34,757 nucleotides of DNA from Syntrophobacterales bacterium (GCA_020060385.1 JAGVAH010000069.1:1-34757); one strand, 5' to 3'. Counted from the stretch's first letter, positions 1 through 7,973 are shown. Notes: generated by a model not told the origin, from the letters alone. Program-made: numbers and translations.

Positions 1-154
1 AGCTCGCCTGATGAACCTCCATCTCCCAGAGCTTCAACGGCAAAAAAACTATGCCTTTGCAAAAACTTAACCGGACACTGCTGGGATTTAGGGGGATTTT
101 AGTGCATTCCAAATCGCCCCTCCCCTCCTTTTTCAAAGGGTGGTCAGAACTGAT
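1..154. repeat. Gene-free edge with a partial C5/G5 palindromic repeat
   Basis: No gene can be supported before the minus-strand gene ending at 155. Positions about 88-140 carry a degenerate copy of the C-rich/G-rich palindrome that recurs through the window (GGGGGATTTTAG, then CTCCTTTTTCAAAGGG). The same core is seen at 4121-4209, inside the 217-bp elements, and at 34405-34490. Confidence 0.5.
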
Positions 155-961
155 CTAATTAGGCCCGGGAAACCAATCCGCCTCATCCGCCAAGAGGATA
201 CAGGGGTCTTCATCGGCCAGCCAGGACCGGAAACCCTCCCCTTCCCGCCAGGGGACCAGGTGCTCCCAACCGCCCAGGTGCGCGATCCGTCCCCCCTGCC
301 TTACCAGGCGTTTGAGCCGCGTGCACCAAAACCGTTCCCGCCGCCGGGTCTCCGGGCCGTTATGCAGGTCCAATCGCCATGGCGGACGCGCCAGGGCCAG
401 CCGCGCCCGGCGAAATTCCCGGCATACCAAATCCTCCAGGGAATCCCCGGGTTCCCCGGCCAGGGCCCGGAGATTGGCGGAGGTGAGAAGCTCCCGGCCA
501 TACCGGGGCAGATGCTGCCTGGACACCCCCCCCAAATCCAGGGGCAGGCATTTTCTACCCCGGCCCCGGCTGTAATCCCGGGCCGCCCGGTACTCACCAG
601 GCAGGGCGATCTGCGCGGCCACCCGGCGGATGGCCGGGTGCCCCGCGGCCTCCGGGGGTAATTCCGCAAGGGCCTTTTGCAACTGCCGCTGCCACCTGCC
701 CTCCCAGGCTCGCCGGTAGCGCAGGGAAAAGGGGCTGATCTCCACGGTGACCAGGTCCGGCTGCAGCCACTCCAGGAGCTTCACAATCCTCTCATGCCCC
801 CGGGGGTCCCCATGCACGGCGCCGATGAGGATGAGGTTATTTGCGGGGAGAGGCAGGGGATTTTTTTGCAAGGGGTTCCCCTGCCTGCCCCTCAAACTCC
901 CCTCCCCACCCCCTGTACTGGATTGACAAGGAAGTTTCTGCTGCGCATCCGCATAAATCAT
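155..961 (-). CDS. TraB/ChaN-like hypothetical protein
   Basis: The protein opens its conserved part with LILIGAVHGDPRGH, followed by a segment reading QPDLVTVEISPFSLRYRR. Near the C-terminus is GGRIAHLGGWEHLVPW. This pattern (a G-x-x-H near the start, 'P-D-x-V-x-x-E' after it, and a late G/H motif) recalls the TraB/PrgY and ChaN/EreA-like superfamily, but I cannot assign a reaction. The middle is Arg-rich. The start is uncertain. The frame is open up to 1003, but the region 960-1003 reads through a dispersed repeat (translated as RRDACATG) and no ribosome-binding site stands before the ATG at 961. The conserved region begins only near 845, and a TTG at 871 is another candidate. It is monocistronic, with the next gene upstream ending at 1231 on the same strand after a repeat-filled gap. 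Confidence 0.5.
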   Translation of the reverse strand: MIYADAQQKLPCQSSTGGGEGSLRGRQGNPLQKNPLPLPANNLILIGAVHGDPRGHERIVKLLEWLQPDLVTVEISPFSLRYRRAWEGRWQRQLQKALAELPPEAAGHPAIRRVAAQIALPGEYRAARDYSRGRGRKCLPLDLGGVSRQHLPRYGRELLTSANLRALAGEPGDSLEDLVCREFRRARLALARPPWRLDLHNGPETRRRERFWCTRLKRLVRQGGRIAHLGGWEHLVPWREGEGFRSWLADEDPCILLADEADWFPGPN

Positions 962-1003
962 AAGCCCAGTGGCGCAGGCGTCCCGCCTGTGCTCTATTTT
1001 CAT

Positions 1004-1230
1004 TAGTCAGCCGCAGAATAGATGGTGGGCCTTCCCACCCTACACCCTTCTCCAGTTCCTAGTACTAAGTCCAATATAACGGCAATTTTTTGGTGGGGGC
1101 GAACCTGGTGTTCGCCCGCCCCCACAGGGCGAATACAAGATTCGCCCCTACAGCTCAATGCCTTGCGATTGCTAGTATAGTATAATTCCCTGTTATAGCT
1201 GAAAGCTGATAGCTGACCGCTGACAGCTTC
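1004..1230. repeat. Gene-free gap with dispersed inverted repeats
   Basis: This gap holds no ORF worth calling. Positions 1094-1152 form an imperfect inverted repeat (GGGGGCGAACCTGGTGTTCG ... GGGCGAATACAAGATTCGCC), a type of dispersed intergenic repeat seen in many genomes. Positions 1198-1227 carry an iterated AGCTGA(A/T)AGCTGA pattern. Nothing here looks like a clear terminator for the gene ending at 1231. Confidence 0.5.
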
Positions 1231-2694
1231 CTAATCCTGCACAAACTCCCGGCCTTCTTTGAGACACATCTCCGCCCTGGCCAACTGCCTGCCCAAATAA
1301 ATGGCATGGTTGATGTCTGATAGCGCCACGTCCCGTGCGATTTCGTGCTGCAACCTCTCCGCCTTCTTGCCCCGGTACTCCTTCAAGGTCACGTCCCCAA
1401 AGCGGTGCTCCACCAAAATTTCCTTGGCGTCCAGGGTGATGCGGAAATAGCCCATGGGGTCCAGGCGCACCTTGAAAGGCCGCTGGCCGATGACCATCAG
1501 GGCCCGGTCCAATTCTTTGGGGTCCAGGCCCAGGGAATGGCTGATGACGGTGATGGCCCCCGGGGGCAGCCCTGCCCTCTTAGCCACCCAGTTCTGGATG
1601 GCCATCAAGCCATAAAGGTTCAGAGGATAAGCGTCCATGGCGTTGTGGGTGCGGAAGGCGGCGCTTAGTGTCAATTTATTCTCAAATTTGCGGAAAAACA
1701 AGGAAACCAGGCAGGGACGGCCCTCTTTGGCCGCCAGGTCCCGGCGGGTGTCCCACAAGGAGACGTAGGCCTTGCGGTCTTCCGGGTCCTTCTGCAGCCG
1801 CTCCACGCACGCGGCCAGGGCGTCCAACCCGAAGTGGGTCCGCAGACGGTGGCCGTAGTTATAGGTCTCGTCTTCCCGCATCTCCCCCCGGAGGATGTCC
1901 TCCTGGTATTGCCGCAGCTTTTGGGGATCGAGATTGACGGCTTTAAGCTTCTCTTCGGCATCGAACCGGGGCTTTTCCACCACCACCTTGACGTGCTGCA
2001 GCTCCAGGCGGTCCCCTTTCTTCAAAGTAACCCGGCGGCCGAAGCGGGTGAGAAGGTGGAGGACCTCTTTCCAGGCCTCCAGAATGGTATCCCGCACCAC
2101 CAGGTGGGCCCGGGGGTTGCTGGGGAAATGCTGGACTTCCACTTCGGGAAGAGGGATTTCCCGGCGTTGGTTGACTCGCCTAGTGGTTGGCCGCCATTTG
2201 GAGAAAAATCCTTTTATACTATTTAAGGTGTATTCTTCCTTGGAGTCTCCCAACCATTCATAAAGCAAATCTTCTGGAAATAGTGCAGGTGCAACCAGGT
2301 TATCAATAACTCTATGAGTATCTTTTATTCTGCATGGACTGGAAGTATTCCCCCCTCCAGCCAAGAATTTTATCGGCGCATCAGCAATGGGTTCGATCCC
2401 CTTTTTAAAAAAATTGACCAGTTCCTCCTTCGACCCCGACCGATCATGCCCACAAATCAACAGCGTCTGAATCTGCGGATTATACAACAGATTCCGCAGC
2501 ATTTCCCTTAAGCCGTTCCCGTACAAATTCCCGAACACGGCGATGGGGCTGGTCTGGGGGGCCAGGTCCACCCCCGCTTCCCGGAAGCGCCCGATGACGT
2601 AATCCACCTTGGACCACAGAGTCACCACCCCGATGGTCCCATGGGGATTGATCACCGTCAGCCGGTCCGGGAAATAGAGGGGAATGAACTCCAC
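1231..2694 (-). CDS. MtrA-like / thymidylate synthase-like fusion protein
   Basis: The protein has 487 residues. Residues 1-115 read like the MtrA/DUF4346 domain of tetrahydromethanopterin S-methyltransferase: IGVVTLWSKV, then SPIAVFGNLYGNGLREMLRN, then NPQIQTLLICGHDRSG. Residues 200-400 align by eye to thymidylate synthase. YNYGHRLR is at 278-285. RPCLVSLFFR carries the presumed nucleophile Cys328. FRTHN has the presumed phosphate-binding Arg348, and AYPLNLYGL has Asn359, matching the Asn that selects uracil. His386 in ISHSLG sits where TS has H-x-Y, but the Tyr is Leu. The product could act on dUMP or a related pyrimidine nucleotide with a folate or pterin C1 donor. The start is a GTG at 2694 with no clear ribosome-binding site. 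The upstream frame stays open without a start codon until a TAG, so the N-terminus may be incomplete. The MtrA role (corrinoid binding) is not proven. Confidence 0.72.
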   Translation of the reverse strand: MEFIPLYFPDRLTVINPHGTIGVVTLWSKVDYVIGRFREAGVDLAPQTSPIAVFGNLYGNGLREMLRNLLYNPQIQTLLICGHDRSGSKEELVNFFKKGIEPIADAPIKFLAGGGNTSSPCRIKDTHRVIDNLVAPALFPEDLLYEWLGDSKEEYTLNSIKGFFSKWRPTTRRVNQRREIPLPEVEVQHFPSNPRAHLVVRDTILEAWKEVLHLLTRFGRRVTLKKGDRLELQHVKVVVEKPRFDAEEKLKAVNLDPQKLRQYQEDILRGEMREDETYNYGHRLRTHFGLDALAACVERLQKDPEDRKAYVSLWDTRRDLAAKEGRPCLVSLFFRKFENKLTLSAAFRTHNAMDAYPLNLYGLMAIQNWVAKRAGLPPGAITVISHSLGLDPKELDRALMVIGQRPFKVRLDPMGYFRITLDAKEILVEHRFGDVTLKEYRGKKAERLQHEIARDVALSDINHAIYLGRQLARAEMCLKEGREFVQD

Positions 2695-2937
2695 CAGGGC
2701 ACTATACCAAAAATCAGGCCTAAGGGCAAAGAACTCCTGGGAATACTAGGTGAAATCCTTCCCCAGGGTTGCTTCCCCCCCAGGTCATCCTTATCTTTGA
2801 ATTGTCAGGCCGGCGGTGAAAAATGTTGCATAAACTCGCTCTCTGATGGTAGGAAAAGAAGTGTCCGGTGCCTAAAACTCAGGGCTTGGGCAAACCATTA
2901 CCCGCAACAATATCAGCCTTAGATAAGGGGTCAGCCA
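2695..2937. other. Divergent intergenic region
   Basis: This 243-bp gap separates the minus-strand TS-like fusion from the plus-strand GAF protein and must hold both promoters. I see no confident -35/-10 pair. AAGGGG at 2926-2930 is the ribosome-binding site of the GAF gene. Confidence 0.4.
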
Positions 2938-4008
2938 ATGATGTCTACGAAGGACAGGATGTATCTCCAGAGTTTCCAGGATATCAGCAAACTCTTGGGC
3001 TCCACCCTGGCAGTGGATGAGGTGCTGGACCACATCGTCCGGCAGATCACCAAGGCCATGAACCTCAAGGGAGCCACCATCCGCCTGGTCAATCCCAAAA
3101 CCAACACCCTGGAGTTGGTGGCCTCGGTGGGGGTGAGCGAGGAATATCTCCACAAGGGGCCGGTGGACATGGACAAGAGCGTGGCCGAGGCCTTGAGCGG
3201 CCGGCCCGTGGCCATTTATGACGCCACCACCGATTCCCGCATGCAATACCCGGAGAAGGCCAAGGAGGAAGGCATCGCCACCCTGGTGGCCGTGCCCATG
3301 GTCAGCCATGGCCAGGTCATCGGGGTTATGCGCCTGCTGACCCCGGAGCCCCGGGAGTTCACCATGGACGAAGTGGACTTCGCCTGCGCGGTGGGGGATA
3401 TGGGGGCCCAGGCCATCAGCAACGCCAAGATGTATGAGTCCCGCACCCGGGAACTCCAATTCCTCAAAGGCCTCCTGGAAGTCTCCCGGGCGGTTAACTC
3501 GGCCCTGGACGTGAAAAAAGTCCTGCAACTCCTGGTGAAGACCGCCACCACCGCCCTGGACATCAAGGCCGCGGCCGTGCGCCTCCTGGATGTGAAACGC
3601 CAGCAGATGGAGCTGGTGGCCTCCTACGGGCTGAGCGACCGCTATATCAACAAAGGCCCGGTGGGCGCAGATAAATCCCTCACCGAAGCCATGACCGGCA
3701 AGGCCGTATCCATCTACGACGTGGCCCTGGACCCCCGGGCCATGTTTCCCAAGGAATCCGCGGAAGAAGGGATCAAATCCATCCTCTCCGTGCCCATCTC
3801 TTTAAAGGGCAACGTCATCGGCGTGCTCCGCATCTATACCGCGGAACACCGGGACTTCAGCGACGACGAAATCACCTTCATCTCCTCTTTGGCCCAACAG
3901 GCCGCCATGGCCATGGAAAACGCCCGCATGTACCAGAAGCTCAAGGGCGAACACGAAGAACTGATGAGCGACCTCTACCGCTTCACCGGGTTTACCAGGG
4001 GATTGTAA
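2938..4008 (+). CDS. Tandem GAF-domain protein
   Basis: The protein has 356 residues and consists of two GAF domains with nothing else recognisable. GAF-1 spans about residues 8-165 and GAF-2 about 175-340. The two halves are clearly related: both have a 'GATIRLV/AAAVRLL' strand, an ELVAS(V/Y)G(V/L)S turn, KGPV..DKS, and VPM/VPIS...VIGV(M/L)R. No kinase, cyclase, phosphodiesterase or DNA-binding domain follows, so it probably binds a small ligand and passes the signal to a partner protein. The start is the first of two adjacent ATGs, with AAGGGG seven bases upstream. It is soluble, with no signal peptide. It stands alone between a divergent gene and a repeat-filled gap. GAF domains bind cyclic nucleotides, haem, amino acids and other ligands, and the sequence does not say which. 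Confidence 0.85.
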   Translation: MMSTKDRMYLQSFQDISKLLGSTLAVDEVLDHIVRQITKAMNLKGATIRLVNPKTNTLELVASVGVSEEYLHKGPVDMDKSVAEALSGRPVAIYDATTDSRMQYPEKAKEEGIATLVAVPMVSHGQVIGVMRLLTPEPREFTMDEVDFACAVGDMGAQAISNAKMYESRTRELQFLKGLLEVSRAVNSALDVKKVLQLLVKTATTALDIKAAAVRLLDVKRQQMELVASYGLSDRYINKGPVGADKSLTEAMTGKAVSIYDVALDPRAMFPKESAEEGIKSILSVPISLKGNVIGVLRIYTAEHRDFSDDEITFISSLAQQAAMAMENARMYQKLKGEHEELMSDLYRFTGFTRGL

Positions 4009-4282
4009 AAGACAGGGGGCAGGGGACAGGGATTGGAAGCTGGCTGTTTTTCCACTGATGCTACCTCCTGTCCTTTACAGATCATCGATAATTTTTCTTA
4101 GGCCTTGATAATAAGCAGTTTAATTCCCCCTTTGAAAAAGGGGGTGAGGGGGGATTTGCTAAGCGCCTGAAATCCCCCTAAATCCCCCTTTTTCAAAGGG
4201 GGACTTTTAATGCTCTCGGTTTTCTATGAGGCCCTAGATTTCCATTTGCAGAAGGATTTTCCACAGCCTTATTGGAGGCGCG
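4009..4282. repeat. Repeat-filled gap: C5/G5 palindromic element
   Basis: Positions 4121-4209 form a nested palindrome. A small hairpin, CCCCCTTTGAAAAAGGGGG (4126-4144), is followed by a G-run, then the inverted counterpart ending in CCCCCTTTTTCAAAGGGGG. The whole folds as one long imperfect stem. It is a solo copy of the core found inside the 217-bp elements. Positions 4010-4040 carry a G-rich AGGGGACAGGG repeat. No gene is present. Confidence 0.7.
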
Positions 4283-4618
4283 ATGTCTCATTACTATGAA
4301 GAAAAGGATCTGGAAAGATTCCAGGAGATGGGCAAGTATCGGCCCGATCTCTTCGATAATTTCATGAATTATTATCAGGGGGTGATGGCCCCGGGCGGGG
4401 CCCTGACCGTCCGGGAAAAGGCCCTCATCGCCCTGGCCGTGGCCCATACGGTGCAGTGCCCCTATTGCATCGACGCCTACACCCGGGTCTCCCTGGAGAA
4501 CGGCTCCAACCTGGAGGAGATGACCGAGGCCGTGCACGTGGCCGCGGCCATCCGGGGGGGCGCGGCCCTGGTCCACGGCGTGCAGATGCACAACATCGCC
4601 GCCAAGATCACCATGTAG
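4283..4618 (+). CDS. CMD/AhpD-like protein, arsenosugar-cluster type
   Basis: This 111-residue protein belongs to the carboxymuconolactone decarboxylase/AhpD superfamily. The active-site pair is Cys59 and Cys62 in QCPYCIDAYT, placed as in AhpD peroxidases. The helix following it has the usual E-x-x-E-A-(V/I)-H-V-A-A-A. The close match is the small peroxidase-like protein annotated with arsenosugar biosynthesis, which normally sits next to ArsS as it does here; only 10 bases separate the two genes. A thiol-disulfide or peroxide-handling role for the neighbouring radical SAM product is inference. GGAGG five bases before the ATG supports the start. It is cytosolic, with no signal peptide. Confidence 0.85.
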   Translation: MSHYYEEKDLERFQEMGKYRPDLFDNFMNYYQGVMAPGGALTVREKALIALAVAHTVQCPYCIDAYTRVSLENGSNLEEMTEAVHVAAAIRGGAALVHGVQMHNIAAKITM

Positions 4619-4628
4619 GGCCCGGCTT

Positions 4629-5594
4629 ATGATTCCCTTCGCCCGGCAACTGGAGAGCCTGGGATACTCCGGCCTCAGGGCCCTGGAGGTGGGCACCCTC
4701 CAGGTGAACCTGGGCTGGCGCTGCAACCAGGCCTGCAAACATTGCCACCTCCAGGCCGGGCCGGAGCGCCTGGAGCAGATGGCCCTCCCCACCATCCGGG
4801 AAGTCCTGCGGGTGACGGAGACCGGCGCCATCCCGGTGCTGGACTTAACCGGCGGCGCCCCGGAATTAAACCCCCATTTCGAATACCTGGTGGCCACCCT
4901 CCGCCGTCTGGGAGTCCACGTCCGCAGCCGCTCCAACCTCACCGTGCTCCTGGAGCCGGGCAAAGAACATCTCCCGGAGTTTTTCCGGAAGCACCGGGTG
5001 GAACTGATCTGCTCCCTGCCCTATTATCAGCAGGAAATGGTGGACCGGGTCCGGGGGCCTGGCGCCTTTTTTAAGAGTCTGGAAGCCCTGCGCCGCCTCA
5101 ACTCCCTGGGCTACGGCCAGGCAGGCTCGGACCTGGAACTGCACCTTATGTATAATCCCGGGGGCGCGTTTTTCCCGCCCGGGCAAAAGCCCCTGGAAGA
5201 CCTTTTCCGCCGGGAACTGGCCCAACGCCACGAAATCCACTTTCACCATTTGTATACACTGCTCAACATGCCCATCGGCCGGTTCCAGGATTATCTCCGG
5301 AAATCCAGCAATTACGAGAGCTACATGGGCAAGCTGCTGGCCAGCTTCAATCCGGCCACCTTGTCCGGCCTCATGTGCCGCTCCCTGCTCAGCGTCGCCT
5401 GGGACGGCCGCCTCTTTGATTGCGACTTCCACCAGGCCCTGGATCTGCCCCTGCTGCCGGGCCTGCCCCAAACCCTGGAGGAATTCGACCTCCAGGCCCT
5501 GGCCAGCCGGCCCATCCGCCTGGCAGAACACTGCTACGGCTGCACCGCGGGCGCGGGGTCCTCCTGCGGGGGGAGCTTGGCCGGGGCTGAGTAG
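4629..5594 (+). CDS. arsS: ArsS-like radical SAM/Cys-rich protein
   Basis: The protein has 321 residues. The radical SAM cluster motif is CNQACKHC (Cys32, Cys36, Cys39), followed by LTGGAPELNP in the SAM-binding region. The C-terminal domain is Cys-rich: GLMCRSLLSVAWDGRLFDCD, then HCYGCTAGAGSSCGG close to the end (Cys302, Cys305, Cys313). This C-terminal signature is typical of ArsS, the enzyme thought to add the 5'-deoxyadenosyl group to dimethylarsenite in arsenosugar synthesis. Some family members are selenoproteins; here no in-frame TGA is needed. It is co-transcribed with the CMD-like gene just upstream, with weak ribosome-binding sequence. The arsenic substrate is inferred from the family only. 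No ArsM gene is nearby, so the true substrate may differ. Confidence 0.85.
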   Translation: MIPFARQLESLGYSGLRALEVGTLQVNLGWRCNQACKHCHLQAGPERLEQMALPTIREVLRVTETGAIPVLDLTGGAPELNPHFEYLVATLRRLGVHVRSRSNLTVLLEPGKEHLPEFFRKHRVELICSLPYYQQEMVDRVRGPGAFFKSLEALRRLNSLGYGQAGSDLELHLMYNPGGAFFPPGQKPLEDLFRRELAQRHEIHFHHLYTLLNMPIGRFQDYLRKSSNYESYMGKLLASFNPATLSGLMCRSLLSVAWDGRLFDCDFHQALDLPLLPGLPQTLEEFDLQALASRPIRLAEHCYGCTAGAGSSCGGSLAGAE

Positions 5595-5713
5595 TTGAGG
5601 GAAGGGCCGTGGGAGGATAGTACTCAGTGGTCAGTGGTCAGTATGAAACAGCCGGCGCCTGACAAAGGACTACTTATTACTTATTACGTATTACTGAAAA
5701 GCCCCCATATCAT
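5595..5713. other. Convergent intergenic gap
   Basis: Short gap between the 3' ends of the ArsS-like gene and the minus-strand glycosyltransferase. Positions 5620-5645 carry a CAGTGGTCAGTGGTCAGT direct repeat. No clear terminator hairpin is seen. Confidence 0.4.
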
Positions 5714-6508
5714 CTACAGACCTCCCCTCCCACCCCACCGCCCGGTAAACAGGCGCTCGGCCAGATGGTAGGCCAAGAAGAGCCAGTTTTTCAGGGTGGT
5801 GGAGAAATAGCCCTGCTGCAGCCATTTGCGGCCGGAGCTGGCCACGGGCGGGGTGAGGATGCGGACGCAGGTATAGGGCCGCAGGCGGATGACCAGGTCC
5901 AGGTCTTCCGGGCGGCGGAGGGAGAAGCCCCCCAGTTTCCCGAAGAGGTCACGGCGCAGGATCAGCGCCTGGTCGCCATAGGGGAGGCCCAGGAGCCGGG
6001 CCCGGCGGTTGGCCCCCCAGGCGATGAGTCTGAGGGCCGGCAGCCGCGGGTTTAAGGCCAGTTCAAAGGCCCCGGCGGCGAACGCAGGGTCCGCCGCAGC
6101 CCGGCGCAGGGCATTCAGGTGCTCCGGCCCCAGGGATGTGTCGGCGTGGAGGAAGACCAAAAACCGGCCCCGGGAGGCCATGGCCCCGGAGTTCATCTGG
6201 GCCCCCCGGCCCCGGGGGGCCTGGAGTAGAAAGACTGAAGGAAAAGCGGCGGCCACTTCCCGGGTGCCGTCCGTGCTGCCGCCGTCCACGACGATGATCT
6301 CTACATCCGGGGCCGCAGGCAGCCCGGCCATGGTCGGCCCCAGGATGTAGGCCTCGTTATAGACCGGGAGGATGATGGAGAAAGTTAGAGGTTGGTCGGG
6401 AGGGGGAGTAAGCAGTGAGCAGTGAGCAGTGAGCAGTCCCGATAAATTTTGCTTTTTCTGCTTACTGCTCACTGCTAACTGCTCACTATTAATCCGGCCT
6501 CCCGGCAT
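5714..6508 (-). CDS. GT2-family glycosyltransferase (TIGR04283-like)
   Basis: This is a GT-A fold family 2 glycosyltransferase. It has FSIILPVYNEA at the start of the fold, VDGGSTDGT for nucleotide binding, and FLHADTSL as the D-x-D-type motif. RGRGAQMNSGA and LPYGDQALILRR with GGF complete the pattern. This arrangement matches the glycosyltransferases annotated with arsenosugar clusters. The start at 6508 is chosen for AAGG followed by a good spacing; a longer frame to 6580 would overlap the divergent gene. Residues just after the start (reading QLAVSSKQKK...LLTAHCSLLT) are translated from a repeat at 6411-6487, so about 35 N-terminal residues are not part of the enzyme fold. It is convergent with the ArsS-like gene and divergent, by 24 bases, from the second transferase. 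The acceptor is unknown. Confidence 0.82.
   Translation of the reverse strand: MPGGRINSEQLAVSSKQKKQNLSGLLTAHCSLLTPPPDQPLTFSIILPVYNEAYILGPTMAGLPAAPDVEIIVVDGGSTDGTREVAAAFPSVFLLQAPRGRGAQMNSGAMASRGRFLVFLHADTSLGPEHLNALRRAAADPAFAAGAFELALNPRLPALRLIAWGANRRARLLGLPYGDQALILRRDLFGKLGGFSLRRPEDLDLVIRLRPYTCVRILTPPVASSGRKWLQQGYFSTTLKNWLFLAYHLAERLFTGRWGGRGGL
6411..6487. repeat. Inverted repeat inside the 5' end of the glycosyltransferase gene
   Basis: Three tandem AGCAGTG units (AGCAGTGAGCAGTGAGCAGT) are followed, after about 25 bases, by their inverted form CTGCTCACTGCTAACTGCTC. This is the kind of sequence that usually lies between genes. Here it is read through in frame as part of the protein's N-terminus. 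Confidence 0.8.
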
Positions 6509-6532
6509 CGCTTCACCCTTTCCACTCATACC

Positions 6533-7201
6533 ATGGCCGCCTTGCTCATCATCTTTGCCAAGGAACCCCGTCCGGGGCAAGTAAAAACGCGCCTCTGTCC
6601 GCCTCTGTCGGCGGAGGCCGCGGCCCGGCTATACAAAAAATTTTTAGAGGACATCCTGGAGGAGATGGCCCGGCTGCCGGGCCTCAGCCTGGCCCTGGCC
6701 TATACCCCGGATACGGCCCGGGATTTCTTTCAGGAATCAACCCCGCCCGGGGTTTCTCTCTTCCCCCAGGCCGGCTGTGACCTGGGGGAGCGCCTGGTGC
6801 GGGCCTTCGACCAGGGTTGGGCCGCGGGCTTTGGGGCCGTCCTGGTGCGCAACAGCGACAGTCCCGATCTTCCCGGGGAAATGGTGCTGGCCGCGGCCCA
6901 GGCCCTGGAATCAGGGCCCGCTGGCCTGGTCTTGGGCCCCAGTCCCGACGGCGGCTATTACCTGGTGGGGCTGAAATCCCCCCAGCCGCAGCTTTTTCAG
7001 GGGATATCCTGGTCCAGCCCCGGGGTGCTGGAGGAGACCCTGGCCCGGGCCGCCGGGCTGTCCCTGGCCGTGCATCTCCTCCCTCCCTGGCCGGACATTG
7101 ACACCCTGGCCGATCTCCAGGCCTTCCTGACGCGACGTCCTTTGCCTGGCGCTCCCGGCCGGCGCACTTATCAATACGCCCAAAAACTGCTGGCCGGATA
7201 A
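6533..7201 (+). CDS. DUF2064/TIGR04282-like glycosyltransferase
   Basis: The protein has 222 residues. MAALLIIFAKEPRPGQVKTRL is the nucleotide-sugar-binding opening of the DUF2064 family (GT-A-like, related to nucleotidyltransferases such as CobY/MobA). NSDSPDLP carries the D-x-D metal-binding motif, and GPSPDGGYYLVGL is the family's second hallmark. Members are annotated as arsenosugar-biosynthesis transferases and often sit beside the GT2-type enzyme, which is 24 bases away here in divergent orientation. No good ribosome-binding site precedes the ATG. With so short a gap, its promoter must overlap the other gene's 5' end. It is followed at 50 bases by the TVP38 gene, probably in the same transcript. 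The sugar donor and acceptor are unknown. Confidence 0.82.
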   Translation: MAALLIIFAKEPRPGQVKTRLCPPLSAEAAARLYKKFLEDILEEMARLPGLSLALAYTPDTARDFFQESTPPGVSLFPQAGCDLGERLVRAFDQGWAAGFGAVLVRNSDSPDLPGEMVLAAAQALESGPAGLVLGPSPDGGYYLVGLKSPQPQLFQGISWSSPGVLEETLARAAGLSLAVHLLPPWPDIDTLADLQAFLTRRPLPGAPGRRTYQYAQKLLAG

Positions 7202-7251
7202 ACTGGTAAGTCCTTGGAGATTTGGTGAGATTCTGTTAGATTGAAAAAGTT

Positions 7252-7947
7252 ATGCCCAAAGAGACCCCCGCGGCCAAGGCCTCGCCCCTAAAACCCCTGC
7301 TCTTTATCCTGCTGGTGGCCCTGATCATCATCACCGTCCGGGTCTTGCACCTGGAGCAATATCTGGAAAAAGAGCGGCTGCGCCAGTTCGTGGCCGGTTA
7401 CGGGGCCTGGGGGCCCATCGTCTACCTGATCATCTGGACCCTGGCCCCGCCCTTGTTTCTCCCGGGATTGCCCATCACCCTGGCCGGCGGCGTCTTGTTC
7501 GGCCCTTTCTGGGGGGTGGTCTATGTGATCTTCGGAGCCACCGCCGGGGCCACCCTGGCCTTCCTGGTGGCCCGCTATCTGGCCCGGGACTGGGTGGCCG
7601 CCAAACTCCAGGGCACCAGACTGGCCTCCCTGGATGACAAGGTGGCCCGGGAAGGCTGGGAGATCGTGGCCTTCACCCGCCTCATCCCCATTTTCCCCTT
7701 TTTTCTGCTGAACTATGCCTTCGGGCTGACCCGCATCCCCTTGTGGCATTACGTCCTAGCCACCTTTTTCGGCATGCTGCCGGTGACCGCGGCCTATGTC
7801 TACTTCTCCGCCAACGTCCTGGACCTCTTCCAGGGCAAATTTTCCAAGGATCTGCTCATCGGCGTCCTCCTCCTGGCCCTGGTCTCCCTGATCCCCTTTG
7901 CTTATAAGAAGATTAAAGCCAGGAAGGGGGAATCCTTGGATCTGTAA
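7252..7947 (+). CDS. TVP38/TMEM64 (VTT-domain) membrane protein
   Basis: This 231-residue integral membrane protein belongs to the TVP38/TMEM64 branch of the DedA/VTT superfamily. It has an N-terminal hydrophobic helix (LLFILLVALIIITVRV) and the FLPGLPITLAGGVLFGPFWG loop. It then has GATAGATLAFLVARYLARD and FTRLIPIFPFFLLNYAFGLT, both hallmark re-entrant-loop segments. Two C-terminal helices end in a basic tail. The family is linked to lipid or small-molecule traffic across the inner membrane, with the substrate usually unknown. It lies between the DUF2064 transferase and the exported rhodanese, with a 26-base gap to the latter, so the three are probably one operon. Confidence 0.88.
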   Translation: MPKETPAAKASPLKPLLFILLVALIIITVRVLHLEQYLEKERLRQFVAGYGAWGPIVYLIIWTLAPPLFLPGLPITLAGGVLFGPFWGVVYVIFGATAGATLAFLVARYLARDWVAAKLQGTRLASLDDKVAREGWEIVAFTRLIPIFPFFLLNYAFGLTRIPLWHYVLATFFGMLPVTAAYVYFSANVLDLFQGKFSKDLLIGVLLLALVSLIPFAYKKIKARKGESLDL

Positions 7948-7973
7948 GGACTTGTCCGCCCCGGAGGTGCCTG

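Noticed and set aside
140-661. Plus-strand open frame of 173 residues, Pro/Gly-rich
   Set aside because: It is the antisense shadow of the minus-strand gene at 155-961, has low-complexity composition and no ribosome-binding site.
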